A DNA stretch of 64,000 nt from UBA6522 sp965205045. GTDB taxonomy: Bacteria > Pseudomonadota > Gammaproteobacteria > Steroidobacterales > Rariloculaceae. The position numbers and the translations under genes are program-made. Numbering within the stretch: the stretch's first letter is position 1; each line of letters begins with the position of its first letter. Below are positions 1-8,758 of the stretch, piece by piece. The stretch spans positions 1,612,001 to 1,676,000 of the forward strand of contig OZ242031.1 in the NCBI GenBank assembly GCA_965205045.1. The letters run 5' to 3'. A model generated the notes under the pieces. That model was not told where the DNA came from and did not search any database. It saw only the letters and a program-made list of their open reading frames with translations.

Positions 1-189
1 CCGCTGCCCGAACCCAACGACGGCAAGGTCAGCCTGGACAGCGCGCGCATCGAGGAGATGCGGGACTTTCTCGCCGTCGACGAAACCCACACGTTCATCC
101 TGACGGACGGCGACGTGATGGAGCAGGCGATCGCGTTCCTCGAGAACGGCCGATTCCTGCCGGAAGACGAGGAGGGTGACGCCGAATGA
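1..189 (+). CDS. alpha/beta hydrolase (esterase-like), C-terminal end only
   Basis: The window opens inside this gene; 62 codons remain, ending in TGA. The tail has the layout seen at the C-terminus of many bacterial alpha/beta hydrolases of the esterase/triacylglycerol-lipase type: a DGKVS segment, then a THTF box that would carry the catalytic His (residue 33 of the fragment), then an amphipathic helix ending in FLENGRF. The acidic end (EDEEGDAE) is unremarkable. The stop overlaps the next start as ATGA, so the two genes are probably cotranslated. The substrate cannot be inferred from this fragment. Confidence 0.6.
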   Translation, partial: PLPEPNDGKVSLDSARIEEMRDFLAVDETHTFILTDGDVMEQAIAFLENGRFLPEDEEGDAE

Positions 190-1250
190 GCACCCGCGGG
201 CTCATTCGAACCTTCGAACGCTGGCGCCGGACCGGAGAACCCATGGTCCTTGCGACGGTGTACGAGACCATCGGTTCCACCTACAGCAAGGCCGGCCACC
301 GGATACTGATCGCCGCCAACGGCGACTACCAGGGCCTGGTGAGCGGCGGCTGCCTGGAAGGCGATCTGGCCGAGCGCGCCCGCAGCGTCATGGAAGCCGG
401 CGAGCCGCTGGCGATCAGTTTCGACATGCGCGACGAGGCCGATGACCTGTGGGGGCTGGGCGTGGGCTGCAATGGGCTCATCCGCGTCTTCCTGCAACCG
501 CTGACGGAAGCGGAGGACTACCAGCCCTTTGCCGACATCGCCCGGGGGCTGCTGGAGGCAACCCCGGCCGTGGTGGCGACGGTCATTGCCGGGGCTGACG
601 GGGACGGGCTCCCACCGGGTGCGACGCTGGTCTGGAACGGCGGCGATGCGCAGTCCGGGGCACTGGAACGCCTGGTGCCGGGATGCCGCGACGCCCGCGC
701 GGCCGGCAACGCCATGTACCGCAGGGAGTCAGATGGCGCGGCCGTGCTCTACGCGCCCATCAAGCCCGTCCGGCGGCTGCTGGTCCTCGGTGCCGGCCTG
801 GACGCGGTGCCCGTGGTCAACATGGCGGCGGAACTGGGCTGGCGGGTCACGGTCGCCGATCACCGCCCCGCCTACCTGGAGAAAGGCGGTTTCGAATCGG
901 CCGAAGACGCCCGGCTGATCGATCCTGCGCGGATGAGCCGCGAGGTGGAACCGGACCGCTTCGACGCCATCATCGTCATGAGCCATCACCTGATGACCGA
1001 CCAGGCCTACCTGGAACAGCTTGCCGATGTGCAGGCAGGCTACCTGGGCGTATTGGGACCGAAGGACCGCCGCGAGCGGCTGCTTGCGGCGCTCGGTGAC
1101 GCCGGCGAGAGGCTGCAGGGTCGATTGAAGGGCCCGGTGGGCCTGGACATCGGCGCCGACGACCCGGAATCCATCGCCCTGTCGCTGCTGGCGGAGATGC
1201 ACGCGGTGCTCGCCGGCGCATCGGGCCAGACGTTGACCGCCGCGGATTGA
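186..1250 (+). CDS. XdhC/CoxI-family molybdoenzyme maturation protein
   Basis: 354 residues. The N-terminal XdhC/CoxI domain (about 10-85) has the conserved ETIGSTYSKAGHR and SGGCLEGD boxes. The C-terminal XdhC Rossmann domain (about 195-340) has an LLVLGAG nucleotide-binding turn and an ADHRP segment. Family members bind molybdenum cofactor and take part in its sulfuration and insertion into xanthine-dehydrogenase-type hydroxylases. No hydroxylase subunits lie in the window, so the client enzyme is probably upstream. ATG overlaps the previous stop by 4 bp. moeA lies convergently just downstream, which fits a molybdenum-cofactor theme. Which XdhC subfamily this is cannot be decided by eye. 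Confidence 0.85.
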   Translation: MSTRGLIRTFERWRRTGEPMVLATVYETIGSTYSKAGHRILIAANGDYQGLVSGGCLEGDLAERARSVMEAGEPLAISFDMRDEADDLWGLGVGCNGLIRVFLQPLTEAEDYQPFADIARGLLEATPAVVATVIAGADGDGLPPGATLVWNGGDAQSGALERLVPGCRDARAAGNAMYRRESDGAAVLYAPIKPVRRLLVLGAGLDAVPVVNMAAELGWRVTVADHRPAYLEKGGFESAEDARLIDPARMSREVEPDRFDAIIVMSHHLMTDQAYLEQLADVQAGYLGVLGPKDRRERLLAALGDAGERLQGRLKGPVGLDIGADDPESIALSLLAEMHAVLAGASGQTLTAAD

Positions 1251-1304
1251 TCCAAAGGCCCTGCTATCCCGCCCCGATCAATCCCGCAGTCAGCGCGGGA
1301 ACGC

Positions 1305-1438
1305 GCTAGTGTAGCGTCTCGCAAATAGCTTTACGTTTAAGTGCACGGGGCAATCGTGATAACTTATTGATTACATTAATTTTGTCTGACAGGCATGGAA
1401 AAAGAATCGGTAAGAAATTTGCGAGACAGTACACTAGC
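1305..1438. repeat. 134-bp element with 21-bp terminal inverted repeats (MITE-like)
   Basis: The left arm is 1305-1325 and the right arm 1418-1438. They are inverted copies of one another with 2 mismatches in 21 bp (outer bases GCTAGTGTA, inner bases GTCTCGCAAA). The 92-bp core is clearly more AT-rich than its surroundings and codes for nothing convincing. It lies between the convergent ends of the xdhC-like gene and moeA. I see no clean target-site duplication. It could be a non-autonomous transposable element, or a long bidirectional terminator hairpin. Confidence 0.5.
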
Positions 1439-1474
1439 TCAGGCGTTGCGCGGCCAGCCGCGCAAGCGCTGCCG

Positions 1475-2701
1475 CTACCAGCGGAACAGCCGGGCCGGGG
1501 TGCCCGCCGGGAAAAGGTCGGCGCCCCGCGGCAACTCGATGAAGCCGTCCGTGGCGCCAAGCGCTGCGTAGTCCCCGGACGTGTTGGTGGGCCGGGGGTC
1601 CGCCTGCATGGCGCCGGATGGGTCAGCGCGCAGTTTCACGGGAAGGAACCAGGCGAGATCCGCCGCGAACTTCACGTCCTCCGCCAACCGCACCCACTCT
1701 TCGGTCTCCGGATCGGCGCCCATGGCCTTCCACAGCGCCGGCACCACGTAGCGGATCAGGCAGACGAGCGTGGAAACCGGATTTCCCGGCAAGGCGAACA
1801 CGGGTCTGGACGCCTGGCTGACGCCGAACCACATGGGGCGGCCGGGGCGCTGCTCGATCCGGTGAAAGACGAGTTCCACGCCCAGCCTTTCGAGCACGCC
1901 GGGCACAAAGTCGTACTTGCCCATGGACACGCCGCCGGTGAGGACCACGACATCGTTCCGATCGTGCAGTCGCGCAATGGATTCGAGGATTTCGGCCGGG
2001 TCGTCCTTCAGGCTCGCCCGCGTGACGTGCGCTCCGAAGCGGCGTACCAGCGCAGCCTCGATGGCGCGGTCGTTGCTCGATCGGATCTGGTAGGGCCGGA
2101 TCGACTCGCCCGCCTCGACCAGTTCGTCGCCGGTGGAAACCACCGCCACGCGGGGCGGCACTGCGGTGCGCACGCGGGCCCGGCCCGCACCGGCCAGTAT
2201 CGCCACCTCCGCCGGTCCGATCCGTTGCCCGCGGCTCAGGACCCGGCTCCCGGCGGTCCGGTCCGATCCTTGCGGGTGGACGAACTGGTGCCGGGACACC
2301 ACGACCGATGCCTGTACCGCCGCCTCGTCCCCCTCGATCGTTACTCTCTCGATGGGAATGACGGTGTCGGTCCCGCGCGGCAGCATGGCGCCGGTCATGA
2401 TCTCGACGCATTCCGCGGGCGAGGAAACGGACATCGCGGGCGCGCCGGCGGCCTGGGTGCCCGCTATGCGGTAGCGGCGGCGGCCCGCCAGCCATGCAGC
2501 GTGGTCGATGGCGATACCGTCCATGGTAATCCGGTCGAAGGGGGGTTGGTCGCGTTCGGCGTGGACAGTCTCGCGCAGCACGGCCCCGGCGCAGTCCTCC
2601 AGCGCCGTTTCCCGGGCAGGCAATCGGCCCATCCTCTCCAGAATCAGGGCTTGCGCCTCGGCAACTTCGGTCATCGACTGAACCAAACGCGTTGTCTTCA
2701 T
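1475..2701 (-). CDS. moeA: molybdopterin molybdenumtransferase MoeA
   Basis: 408 residues from ATG at 2701. It inserts molybdate into adenylated molybdopterin to give active cofactor, in the cytoplasm. The N-terminal substrate loop reads PPFDRITMDGIAI, where most MoeA proteins have SAMDGYA; this is a recognised but less common form. The central VVSTGDELV and LTGGVSMGKYDF boxes of the MogA-like fold and the FALPGNPVS box are intact. The C-terminal domain IV is complete. Frame stays open upstream of 2701, but the added residues look non-coding, so the MKTTRLVQ start is preferred. It converges on the xdhC-like gene. No other moa/mob genes are in the window. Confidence 0.92.
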   Translation of the reverse strand: MKTTRLVQSMTEVAEAQALILERMGRLPARETALEDCAGAVLRETVHAERDQPPFDRITMDGIAIDHAAWLAGRRRYRIAGTQAAGAPAMSVSSPAECVEIMTGAMLPRGTDTVIPIERVTIEGDEAAVQASVVVSRHQFVHPQGSDRTAGSRVLSRGQRIGPAEVAILAGAGRARVRTAVPPRVAVVSTGDELVEAGESIRPYQIRSSNDRAIEAALVRRFGAHVTRASLKDDPAEILESIARLHDRNDVVVLTGGVSMGKYDFVPGVLERLGVELVFHRIEQRPGRPMWFGVSQASRPVFALPGNPVSTLVCLIRYVVPALWKAMGADPETEEWVRLAEDVKFAADLAWFLPVKLRADPSGAMQADPRPTNTSGDYAALGATDGFIELPRGADLFPAGTPARLFRW

Positions 2702-2797
2702 TCTAACTCTTTGCACCGGCAGAACCGCCCGACTTCGCACTGAAAGAAGCGAAGCGCGCAGGGCCGGACAGGCCGATGGCGTGCCATGGGCCGGTGC

Positions 2798-2803
2798 TAT
2801 ACT
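2798..2803 (+). promoter_or_regulatory. possible -10 hexamer TATACT
   Basis: TATACT (5 of 6 consensus) stands 22 bp upstream of the TPR gene start. No convincing -35 lies 16-18 bp before it. A clear ribosome-binding site GGAGG at 2812-2816 follows, 8 bp before ATG. Confidence 0.3.
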
Positions 2804-2824
2804 AAACGAACGGAGGAAATACAA

Positions 2825-3310
2825 ATGAGCCGCCTACTTCTTTTCGGTGTTGCTGCCGCACTGGCCTCCACCGGGCTTTGGGGACAGGCGGACAACCGAA
2901 CCATCATCGGGTCCGGCAACGAGTTCCTGTCCGCGGGCGCCTTTTCGATCAGGATGGGCCAATACGACGAGGGGATTCGGCTGACCCGACTGGGACTCAC
3001 GCGCTATCAGCCCAGCCCGGCGGACCGGGCCGCCGCGGAGTCCAACCTCTGCGCCGCCTACGCGGCCCGGGGAGAGCCGGAAATCGCCATCGATCACTGC
3101 ACGGAGTCGCTCCGGCTGGAAGGCCGCAATTGGCGCGCCTACAGCAATCGCTCCTATGCCCATTACCTGATGGGACAGTTGTCCGAGGCGACGTTCGATC
3201 TCGACTCGGCGGCGTCGATCAATCCCAACGCCAGACAGGTGTTGCAACTCAGGGGTATGATCAACGAACGCGGACTGATTCCGCGGGTCATAGTGGAGGA
3301 TCATCAATAG
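2825..3310 (+). CDS. secreted tetratricopeptide-repeat protein
   Basis: 161 residues. The start is fixed by GGAGG 8 bp upstream and by a signal peptide (MSRLLLFGVAAALASTGLWGQA), with likely cleavage after GQA. The rest is helical and reads as two to three TPR-type repeats: AAESNLCAAYAARGEPEIAIDHC, then WRAYSNRSYAHYLMGQLSEATFDLDSA, then INPNARQVL, with the typical small residues at TPR positions 8, 20 and 27. Such proteins are periplasmic or outer-membrane scaffolds; no enzymatic motif is present. It overlaps the next gene and probably shares its transcript. No specific function can be assigned. Confidence 0.7.
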   Translation: MSRLLLFGVAAALASTGLWGQADNRTIIGSGNEFLSAGAFSIRMGQYDEGIRLTRLGLTRYQPSPADRAAAESNLCAAYAARGEPEIAIDHCTESLRLEGRNWRAYSNRSYAHYLMGQLSEATFDLDSAASINPNARQVLQLRGMINERGLIPRVIVEDHQ

Positions 3311-4023
3311 TTGCAATCGCGCGATTCATCGCCCCCTGTGTTCTCGCCTGGATAGCCTGCTGCGCCGTCGGCCAGGCACAGGAACCCGCTGATCCCGAAC
3401 CCGTCGATCACCGGGGCGTCTGGAACTGCATTCTCTACGGCGATCCCCGGACGGGCGACGAACGGGTGGTGCTCAATTTCGGCGCCGACGGCACCACTCG
3501 CATGGCCATTCCCAGCGAGGACGCGCAGCGGCCCTGGTTCCCGCTGTCGAGATGGCAGTTGGAAGAGGACGTGCTGACGTTCTCGGATTCCAGGACCGAG
3601 CGGGAATTCTCCGCCGGCCTGGACCGCTCGACCCTGGGCGGCGAGTGGCGAACGGCAGACGTGCTCGGCGGCTGGTGGTGTTCCGCGGCCGACCCGGCGT
3701 CGGCATCGGCTCTCTACACCAGTCCCACCGGTGAGCCCACGGCCATGACCTCTCCGCTCCTGCAGGAGATCACGGCCAGCCCGGTCTATCCCCGCCAGGC
3801 GATTCGCGAGGCGATCGAGGGCCGGGCCGTCATCTGCTTCGAGGTCAATCCGCAGGGATTCGTCCGCGACCCCTCGTTCGTCGAGCTTTCCGACGAGATC
3901 TTCCGCGAACCCAGCCTGAACGCGCTCATGCAGTCCCAGTACCAGGGTTGGTCGGACGATCCCGAGGGGCCTGCGCGCCCGGCGTGCCGCAGCTTCGTCT
4001 ACAGCCTGGAACAACGCTTCTGA
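3307..4023 (+). CDS. periplasmic protein with TonB C-terminal-like domain; apparent ATA start
   Basis: About 238 residues. A hydrophobic leader (RFIAPCVLAWIACCAVGQAQ) is followed by a lipocalin-like or unknown middle domain (residues 30-140). The C-terminal domain (about 150-238) has the TonB-C layout: SPVYPRQAIREAIEGRAVICFEV, NPQGFVRDPSFVE, then a Trp-containing strand. Full TonB proteins also have a Pro-rich linker and an N-terminal anchor, which are absent. There is no ATG, GTG or TTG in frame near the leader. A perfect GGAGGA at 3294-3299 sits 7 bp before ATA (3307), which I take as the start; a G-to-A change in ATG or a base error is equally possible. The start overlaps the TPR gene's stop. 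Confidence 0.6.
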   Translation: MVAIARFIAPCVLAWIACCAVGQAQEPADPEPVDHRGVWNCILYGDPRTGDERVVLNFGADGTTRMAIPSEDAQRPWFPLSRWQLEEDVLTFSDSRTEREFSAGLDRSTLGGEWRTADVLGGWWCSAADPASASALYTSPTGEPTAMTSPLLQEITASPVYPRQAIREAIEGRAVICFEVNPQGFVRDPSFVELSDEIFREPSLNALMQSQYQGWSDDPEGPARPACRSFVYSLEQRF

Positions 4024-4105
4024 CCGGCGGCGCCGCCTCAGGCTGCCGGACACGATCGATGCGGCCGCCCGATTCCTGCGCTCACACCAGGAGGCTGCGC
4101 CGCCG

Positions 4106-5506
4106 GTGAGGCCGGACCGGACATCGCCCCGCCTGACCAAGGGCGGTGTGGGCGCTCACCTGCGCTCGCTGGCCATCCCCATGGCCATCGGCTTCGTGGC
4201 CATGAACTCCTACGCCATCGTCGACACGTACTTTGTCGGCCAGCTTGGCACGCTGCCGCTGGCGGCCATGGGGTTCACCTTTCCCGTGGCCTTCGCGATG
4301 ATTGCAGTCGGCCTGGGAACCGGCATTGCCACCTCCAGCGTCGTGGCGCGCCTGCTCGGCGCCGGCAACCGGGAAACGGTGCAGCGAATCATCACTCACG
4401 CCATGATCCTCGGAACGGCGCTTGGACTGATCCTGCTGGCGGTGGGCTTGGCCACCATCGAGCCGATGTTCCGGTCGCTGGGTGCGGACGAACGCACGCT
4501 GCCGCTGATCGGGGAATACATGCGCGTCTACTATTTCGGCAGCGTCTTCGTGATATTGCCCATGGTGGGCAACTTCGCGATCCGCGCCACCGGGGATGCG
4601 CTGGCGCCCAGCCTGATCATGGTGTTCGCCGCGCTCACCAACATCATTCTGGATCCCCTGCTCATCTTCGGGCTGCTCGGCTTCCCCCGGCTGGAACTGG
4701 CGGGGGCCGCGATCGCGACCGTGGTCTCCAACGTCGCCACCGTCGTAGCCTCGATCGCCGTCCTCTACTACCGCGAACGATTGATCCTGCCCCGGTACCT
4801 GAGTCCCAGGGGGCTGTGGGACTCATGGAGCCGACTGCTCCACATTGCGGTCCCCGCGACGATCACCAACCTGTTCATCCCGGTGATCGTCGCCTTCATC
4901 ACGGCGCTGGTTGCAGGGTTCGGGCCGGAAGCCGTCGCCGGATTCGGCGTTGCGTCGCGTCTCGAATCGGTTGTCCTTATCGTGATTTTCGCCCTGCAGG
5001 CGTCCCTGGCGCCCTTCGTCGGCCAGAACTACGGCGCCTTCCTCATGGGCCGGGTGCGGCACGCCACCGACCTCTCCAACCGGTTCTTCCTGGCCTACGG
5101 CTTGGCCATGGCCGCGGTACTGTTTCTGGTCGCGCAGCCCGTCTCGGGCATCTTCGACGATAACCCCCTGGTGGTGTCCGCGGCCGCAACCTACCTGCGA
5201 ATCGTGCCGATTTCCTACGGCGGGTTCGGCCTGATGATGGTGACGGTGGCGTGCTTCAATTCCCTTGGAAGACCCAAGTCCGCAACGCTCTTGACCTTCG
5301 TCAAGCTGTTCGTGGTGTACCTGCCCCTGGCCTGGCTGCTGTCGATTCCGTTCGGGCTGACCGGTATCTTCGTCGCCACCGGCATCGCCCACATCCTGTT
5401 CGGCGTGGTATCCATCGTGTGGCTGCGCAGTTTCCTCACGGAACTGGAAGGCGGGCCGGCCGCCGTTGCAGGCGCCCACGCGGGCAACCGGGTGGGCGGC
5501 CGGTGA
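4106..5506 (+). CDS. MATE-family multidrug/sodium antiporter
   Basis: 466 residues with twelve predicted membrane segments and the two-fold MatE repeat. Recognisable boxes are SLAIPMAIGFVAMNSYAIVDTYFVG at the N-terminus and the ADAVNY-less middle LTNIILDPLLIFG, with a second-half copy LGRPKSATL. It exports cationic compounds in exchange for Na+ or H+ across the inner membrane. GTG start at 4106 with AGGAGG at 4089-4094 upstream. The stop overlaps an upstream GTG option of the following gene, so the two may be cotranslated. Substrate cannot be predicted. Confidence 0.88.
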   Translation: MRPDRTSPRLTKGGVGAHLRSLAIPMAIGFVAMNSYAIVDTYFVGQLGTLPLAAMGFTFPVAFAMIAVGLGTGIATSSVVARLLGAGNRETVQRIITHAMILGTALGLILLAVGLATIEPMFRSLGADERTLPLIGEYMRVYYFGSVFVILPMVGNFAIRATGDALAPSLIMVFAALTNIILDPLLIFGLLGFPRLELAGAAIATVVSNVATVVASIAVLYYRERLILPRYLSPRGLWDSWSRLLHIAVPATITNLFIPVIVAFITALVAGFGPEAVAGFGVASRLESVVLIVIFALQASLAPFVGQNYGAFLMGRVRHATDLSNRFFLAYGLAMAAVLFLVAQPVSGIFDDNPLVVSAAATYLRIVPISYGGFGLMMVTVACFNSLGRPKSATLLTFVKLFVVYLPLAWLLSIPFGLTGIFVATGIAHILFGVVSIVWLRSFLTELEGGPAAVAGAHAGNRVGGR

Positions 5507-5559
5507 CCGGCAGGAATTCCGCACCGGGTGACGAAACGGCAACCGGCGGCACCGATACG

Positions 5560-6174
5560 ATGGAGCAACAGCAAGACTTCTGGAATTTTTCTGTAGCTAC
5601 CTACGGAAAGGCTGCTGTCGCCGAGGCTTGTCTGCACCTGCAGGACGACCTCGGGATCGACGTCAACGTCTTGCTGTATTGCTGCTGGTACGGTTGCACG
5701 CGGGGCACACTGGACAGGGCGGCATTGCAGCGCATCCTGTCATTTGCGGAACCCTGGGCCGAGAACGTCGTTCGCCCGTTGCGGGCCGCCAGAACGTGGA
5801 TGAAGGCCGCCGGGTGCGATCAACCCTTCGTTCCGGGCGATGAATGCATGGCCTTGCGGGAAGATATCAAGCGGGCCGAACTCAAGGCCGAGCACCTGCA
5901 GGAGAACAGGATGCAGGCACTGACACGGGGCGCGGCCATCGAGGATCATGAAACCGTGTCGCAAGTGCGCTCCACGCTGGCGAACATAGGCCGTTATTTT
6001 CGACACTTGAAGGTCGATCTCGACGATGAGTCGGGTTCGCAACTGGCCCATGTCGTTACGGCCGCCATCCCTGGCGCCGATCTCGACAACGTCACCGATT
6101 CCCTGAACGGGACCTTGGCCGGAACCCCTCGCGGCCCCGTCAGCTCAGCTCGGAAATCCTCAGCCAGGCACTGA
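5560..6174 (+). CDS. TIGR02444-family protein of unknown function
   Basis: 204 residues. The N-terminal half carries the family signature: DFWNFSVATYG, then VAEACLHLQDDLGIDVNVLLYCCWYG. These proteins are found across Gammaproteobacteria and have no known function. ATG at 5560 gives the usual family N-terminus; GTG at 5503, which overlaps the MATE stop as GTGA, is an alternative that adds 19 residues. The C-terminal tail after about residue 170 is longer than typical and low in structure. It runs 35 bp into the 3' end of the convergent TRAP gene. Confidence 0.72.
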   Translation: MEQQQDFWNFSVATYGKAAVAEACLHLQDDLGIDVNVLLYCCWYGCTRGTLDRAALQRILSFAEPWAENVVRPLRAARTWMKAAGCDQPFVPGDECMALREDIKRAELKAEHLQENRMQALTRGAAIEDHETVSQVRSTLANIGRYFRHLKVDLDDESGSQLAHVVTAAIPGADLDNVTDSLNGTLAGTPRGPVSSARKSSARH

Positions 6175-7210
6175 CTTCCGCGGCGAACGCCCGGTAGGAC
6201 TCAAGGACCCGCCCGCTCATGGGATCCGTCGCCGCCAATTCCTCGACGACCTCCAGACTGAAGCCGCGCAGTGCGTCGAGCACGTCATCCGGGAACCGGC
6301 GAAGCTGCACGCCGTGCTCTTCGACCAGGGTGTTCAGCGAAGTGTGATTGCGGGTGTTGAACTCCGCCAGGAGGTAGTCGTTCTCCGCCATGCAGGCGAT
6401 TTCGAGAATGCCCCTGAGTTCCTCGGAAAGCGACTCGTAGGCGTCGTTCGAGACAAAACACTCCAACGCGCCTGAAGGTTCCTGCCAGCCGGGGTGGTAG
6501 TAGTACTGCGCCGCCTGGTGCAGGCCGAATGCGGTGTCGTTATACGGCCCCACCCATTCGGTCGCGTCGATGGCGCCCGTCTGCAGCGCAGTGAAGATTT
6601 CCGATCCGGGCAGGTTGACCGGCAGGGCGCCGGCAAGCTGCATGACTTCGCCGCCCAGCCCCGGTATGCGCATTTTCAGCCCGTTGAGGTCGGCCAGCGA
6701 GTTGATCTCCCGGTTGAACCATCCGCCCATCTGCGCCCCGGTATTTCCGGCAGGAAACGGGATCACCCCATGACCCGCGTACGCCTCCCGCCAGAGTTCC
6801 AGCCCGCCGCCGAAGTACAGCCAGGCGTTGAACTGGTCCGCCATCATGCCGAACGGCACGCTGCCGAAAAGCTGCGCCGCCGGTATGCTGCCGCGCCAGT
6901 AAATGGGCGCCGAGTGGCCCAGTTGCACCGTCCCCCTGGATACGGCGTCGAGCACCTCGAAGGCCGGCACCAGTTCACCCGCCGCAAACACCTCCACCTG
7001 GAGCCGCCCGCCGGACAGTTGCTCCAGCCGGGCGGCCAGACGGTTGGCCGACACGCCGTGGCCGGGAAAGTTCGGCGGCCAGGAAGTCACCATGCGCCAG
7101 CGGTGCTGCTCCTCCGAGGTCACGGGGGTTGCTGTTTGCGGGGGTTCGGTGCACGCAGCCAACGCACCCACCCCGCCGACGAGAAAATGACGCCTGCGCA
7201 TAACGTTCAT
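6140..7210 (-). CDS. TRAP transporter solute-binding protein, DctP family (Tat lipoprotein)
   Basis: 356 residues. The leader MNVMRRRHFLVGGVGALAAC has a twin-arginine motif (RRRHFL) and a lipobox (LAAC), so it is probably exported folded and lipid-anchored. The mature part follows the DctP fold: RMVTSWPPNFPGHG at the N-terminus, ALQTGAIDATEWVGPYND at the ligand-lid region and a C-terminal helix. The ATEWVGPYND box is typical of the branch that binds mannonate, keto acids or related carboxylates. The membrane subunits DctQ and DctM are not adjacent on either side, so this is an orphan receptor or its transporter is elsewhere. Its 3' end overlaps the convergent TIGR02444 gene. Confidence 0.85.
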   Translation of the reverse strand: MNVMRRRHFLVGGVGALAACTEPPQTATPVTSEEQHRWRMVTSWPPNFPGHGVSANRLAARLEQLSGGRLQVEVFAAGELVPAFEVLDAVSRGTVQLGHSAPIYWRGSIPAAQLFGSVPFGMMADQFNAWLYFGGGLELWREAYAGHGVIPFPAGNTGAQMGGWFNREINSLADLNGLKMRIPGLGGEVMQLAGALPVNLPGSEIFTALQTGAIDATEWVGPYNDTAFGLHQAAQYYYHPGWQEPSGALECFVSNDAYESLSEELRGILEIACMAENDYLLAEFNTRNHTSLNTLVEEHGVQLRRFPDDVLDALRGFSLEVVEELAATDPMSGRVLESYRAFAAEVSAWLRISELS

Positions 7211-7484
7211 TCTGCCACTCTCGAAGGCGTGCCGAAAGCCGCTGCACGGGTTCAGGTGGTCGATCTGCACCAACTCGCCGGGCGGGGCATGAGAGTCGCG
7301 GTGAAAACCGGTGGAATGTTTAGTTTCCTGGCGGTTCGGCGTGTTTTGGATCGGGACCTTATGCACCCTATTCCGATAACGTGCATGGGCGACAATATCT
7401 GAGGGTGCGCCGACGGTTTTCTCCGGCGCAATAGGCTCGCACCCGCTTGTTGTCTTGTTACGTGAGTAGTGATAGGTTACAGCT

Positions 7485-7775
7485 ATGCCCATGAAGAATC
7501 CGCCTCATCCGGGTCTTTCGGTTCGCCACGACTGTCTTGATCCCCTGGGACTCAGCGTGTCCGAGGCGGCGCGCAAGCTCGGGGTCAGCCGCAAGCAGCT
7601 TTCGGACATTGTCAATTGCCGTGCGGGAATCTCTCCGGAGATGGCCATCCGCCTCGACAAGGCGTTCGGAGGTGGCGCGGAAACCTGGTACCGGCTTCAA
7701 TCGGCCTACGCGCTGGCTCAGGCAATGAAGCGGGCCGACCGTATCAGCGTCGAGCGAGTATCTCCAGTGACATGA
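7485..7775 (+). CDS. HigA-family antitoxin/XRE regulator without an adjacent toxin
   Basis: 96 residues. It has a helix-turn-helix of the HigA type: LSVSEAARKLGVSRKQLSDIVNCRAGISPEMAIRLDKAFGG, followed by the family's TWYRLQSAYALAQA helix. In HigBA loci a RelE-fold higB lies directly upstream, but 7211-7484 has no such frame on either strand. It is therefore an orphan regulator or the survivor of a broken module. A weak promoter (TTGTCT at 7450, TAGGTT at 7473) precedes it. Confidence 0.75.
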   Translation: MPMKNPPHPGLSVRHDCLDPLGLSVSEAARKLGVSRKQLSDIVNCRAGISPEMAIRLDKAFGGGAETWYRLQSAYALAQAMKRADRISVERVSPVT

Positions 7776-7784
7776 TCGGCGGAT

Positions 7785-7853
7785 TCGCCATTTGCGAAAC
7801 GCAAGCTGCTTGGACGCTTGGTGCTCTTGGGCGATTGTGTCGTATTCCGCCAT
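7785..7853 (-). pseudogene. 5' scrap of a SAM-dependent methyltransferase gene in a decayed 620-bp spacer
   Basis: Read on the minus strand from 7853, about 23 codons (MAEYDTIAQEHQASKQLAFRK) match the start of a common small class I methyltransferase family; the frame then loses similarity before the SAM-binding motif. No other part of such a gene is visible. The rest of the gene-free stretch 7776-8395 shows nothing I can identify, apart from a possible -10 (TACAAT, 8354-8359) ahead of the mntA-like gene. Confidence 0.4.
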
Positions 7854-8395
7854 TGGGCTCTCCGCTTCAAACGCGTCGTCTCGGACCAAAATCCTGTCGC
7901 GATGAAGGTCAATCTGGAATTTGGACAGTGAGTAAGTGAGCGTCTGCCATTAACGGGCCGCACCGATTGTGATTGTGGCGTGGGGTTCGTTGTCCGGTCA
8001 GCCACCATCCGAAACGCCGTAAATGATCCCTCAGCACCTCGGGACTGGGGCGCTGGTCGCTTTGTTGAGGTCTTCGAATCGGGCGTCCGCGCCAACGTTC
8101 GTACCCGCTTCCATTCAATTCCGTGGCGACCGGAACGGTCATTGAGTCGGGGCGAACGGCCACCAGGCCGGAATCAAACAAAGTGCGCATGTCCGATCGC
8201 AGCAAGAGTTCGAGATCGGTACGGCATTCATCCCGGTACGGTGCAATCGCCAAACTCGCTCCGCGGTGCCGCGTTGGTCTGGGGGCGGTGCCGTGGAGCA
8301 TCGATAGGGAGTTTCCACGCCCCCCGTACCCGCCTCTGCAAGCCCTCCAAGGGTACAATTGCCGCAAGAGCAGCCTGAACCTTGGAGTTGAATCG

Positions 8396-8758
8396 ATGGC
8401 CGAAACACAAGATACAATGATTCGATCGAGCGGCGCTAAAGCACTAATGGGTACCCGCATCCCCGCCCTGCCGGAAGAGGTCGCCGCGTTCTGCCAGCGT
8501 TGGAGCGTCGACGAACTTGCTCTGTTCGGGTCTGTACTCCGGGAAGACTTCGGCCCCCACAGCGATATTGACGTGCTGATCAAGTTCGCTTCCCCTCGCA
8601 CGCCGGGATTGTTCGGTATCGTACGGATGGAACGCGAGTTGGCTGAGCTGTTCGGACGCCAGGTCGATCTCGTTACGCGTCCGGCTGTGGAAAACAGCCG
8701 CAACCCGATCCGCAGGCAAGCGATACTCGAGGACGCCCGGGTCATCTATGCGACGTGA
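8396..8758 (+). CDS. MntA-type minimal nucleotidyltransferase (antitoxin)
   Basis: 120 residues. The nucleotidyltransferase core is ALFGSVLREDFGPHSDIDVLI: GS followed by a DxD pair, with a third acidic position in the later QVDLV strand. In MntA/HepT modules this enzyme neutralises the HEPN ribonuclease by AMPylating a tyrosine next to its active site. The N-terminal extension (about 25 residues) is slightly longer than usual, so an internal start is possible. It overlaps the hepT-like gene by 11 bp. TACAAT at 8354-8359 may be the -10. Confidence 0.85.
   Translation: MAETQDTMIRSSGAKALMGTRIPALPEEVAAFCQRWSVDELALFGSVLREDFGPHSDIDVLIKFASPRTPGLFGIVRMERELAELFGRQVDLVTRPAVENSRNPIRRQAILEDARVIYAT

Noticed and set aside
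4082..4399. His/Gly-rich minus-strand frames opposite the MATE gene
   Set aside because: They are the antisense of membrane-helix codons, with no independent support.
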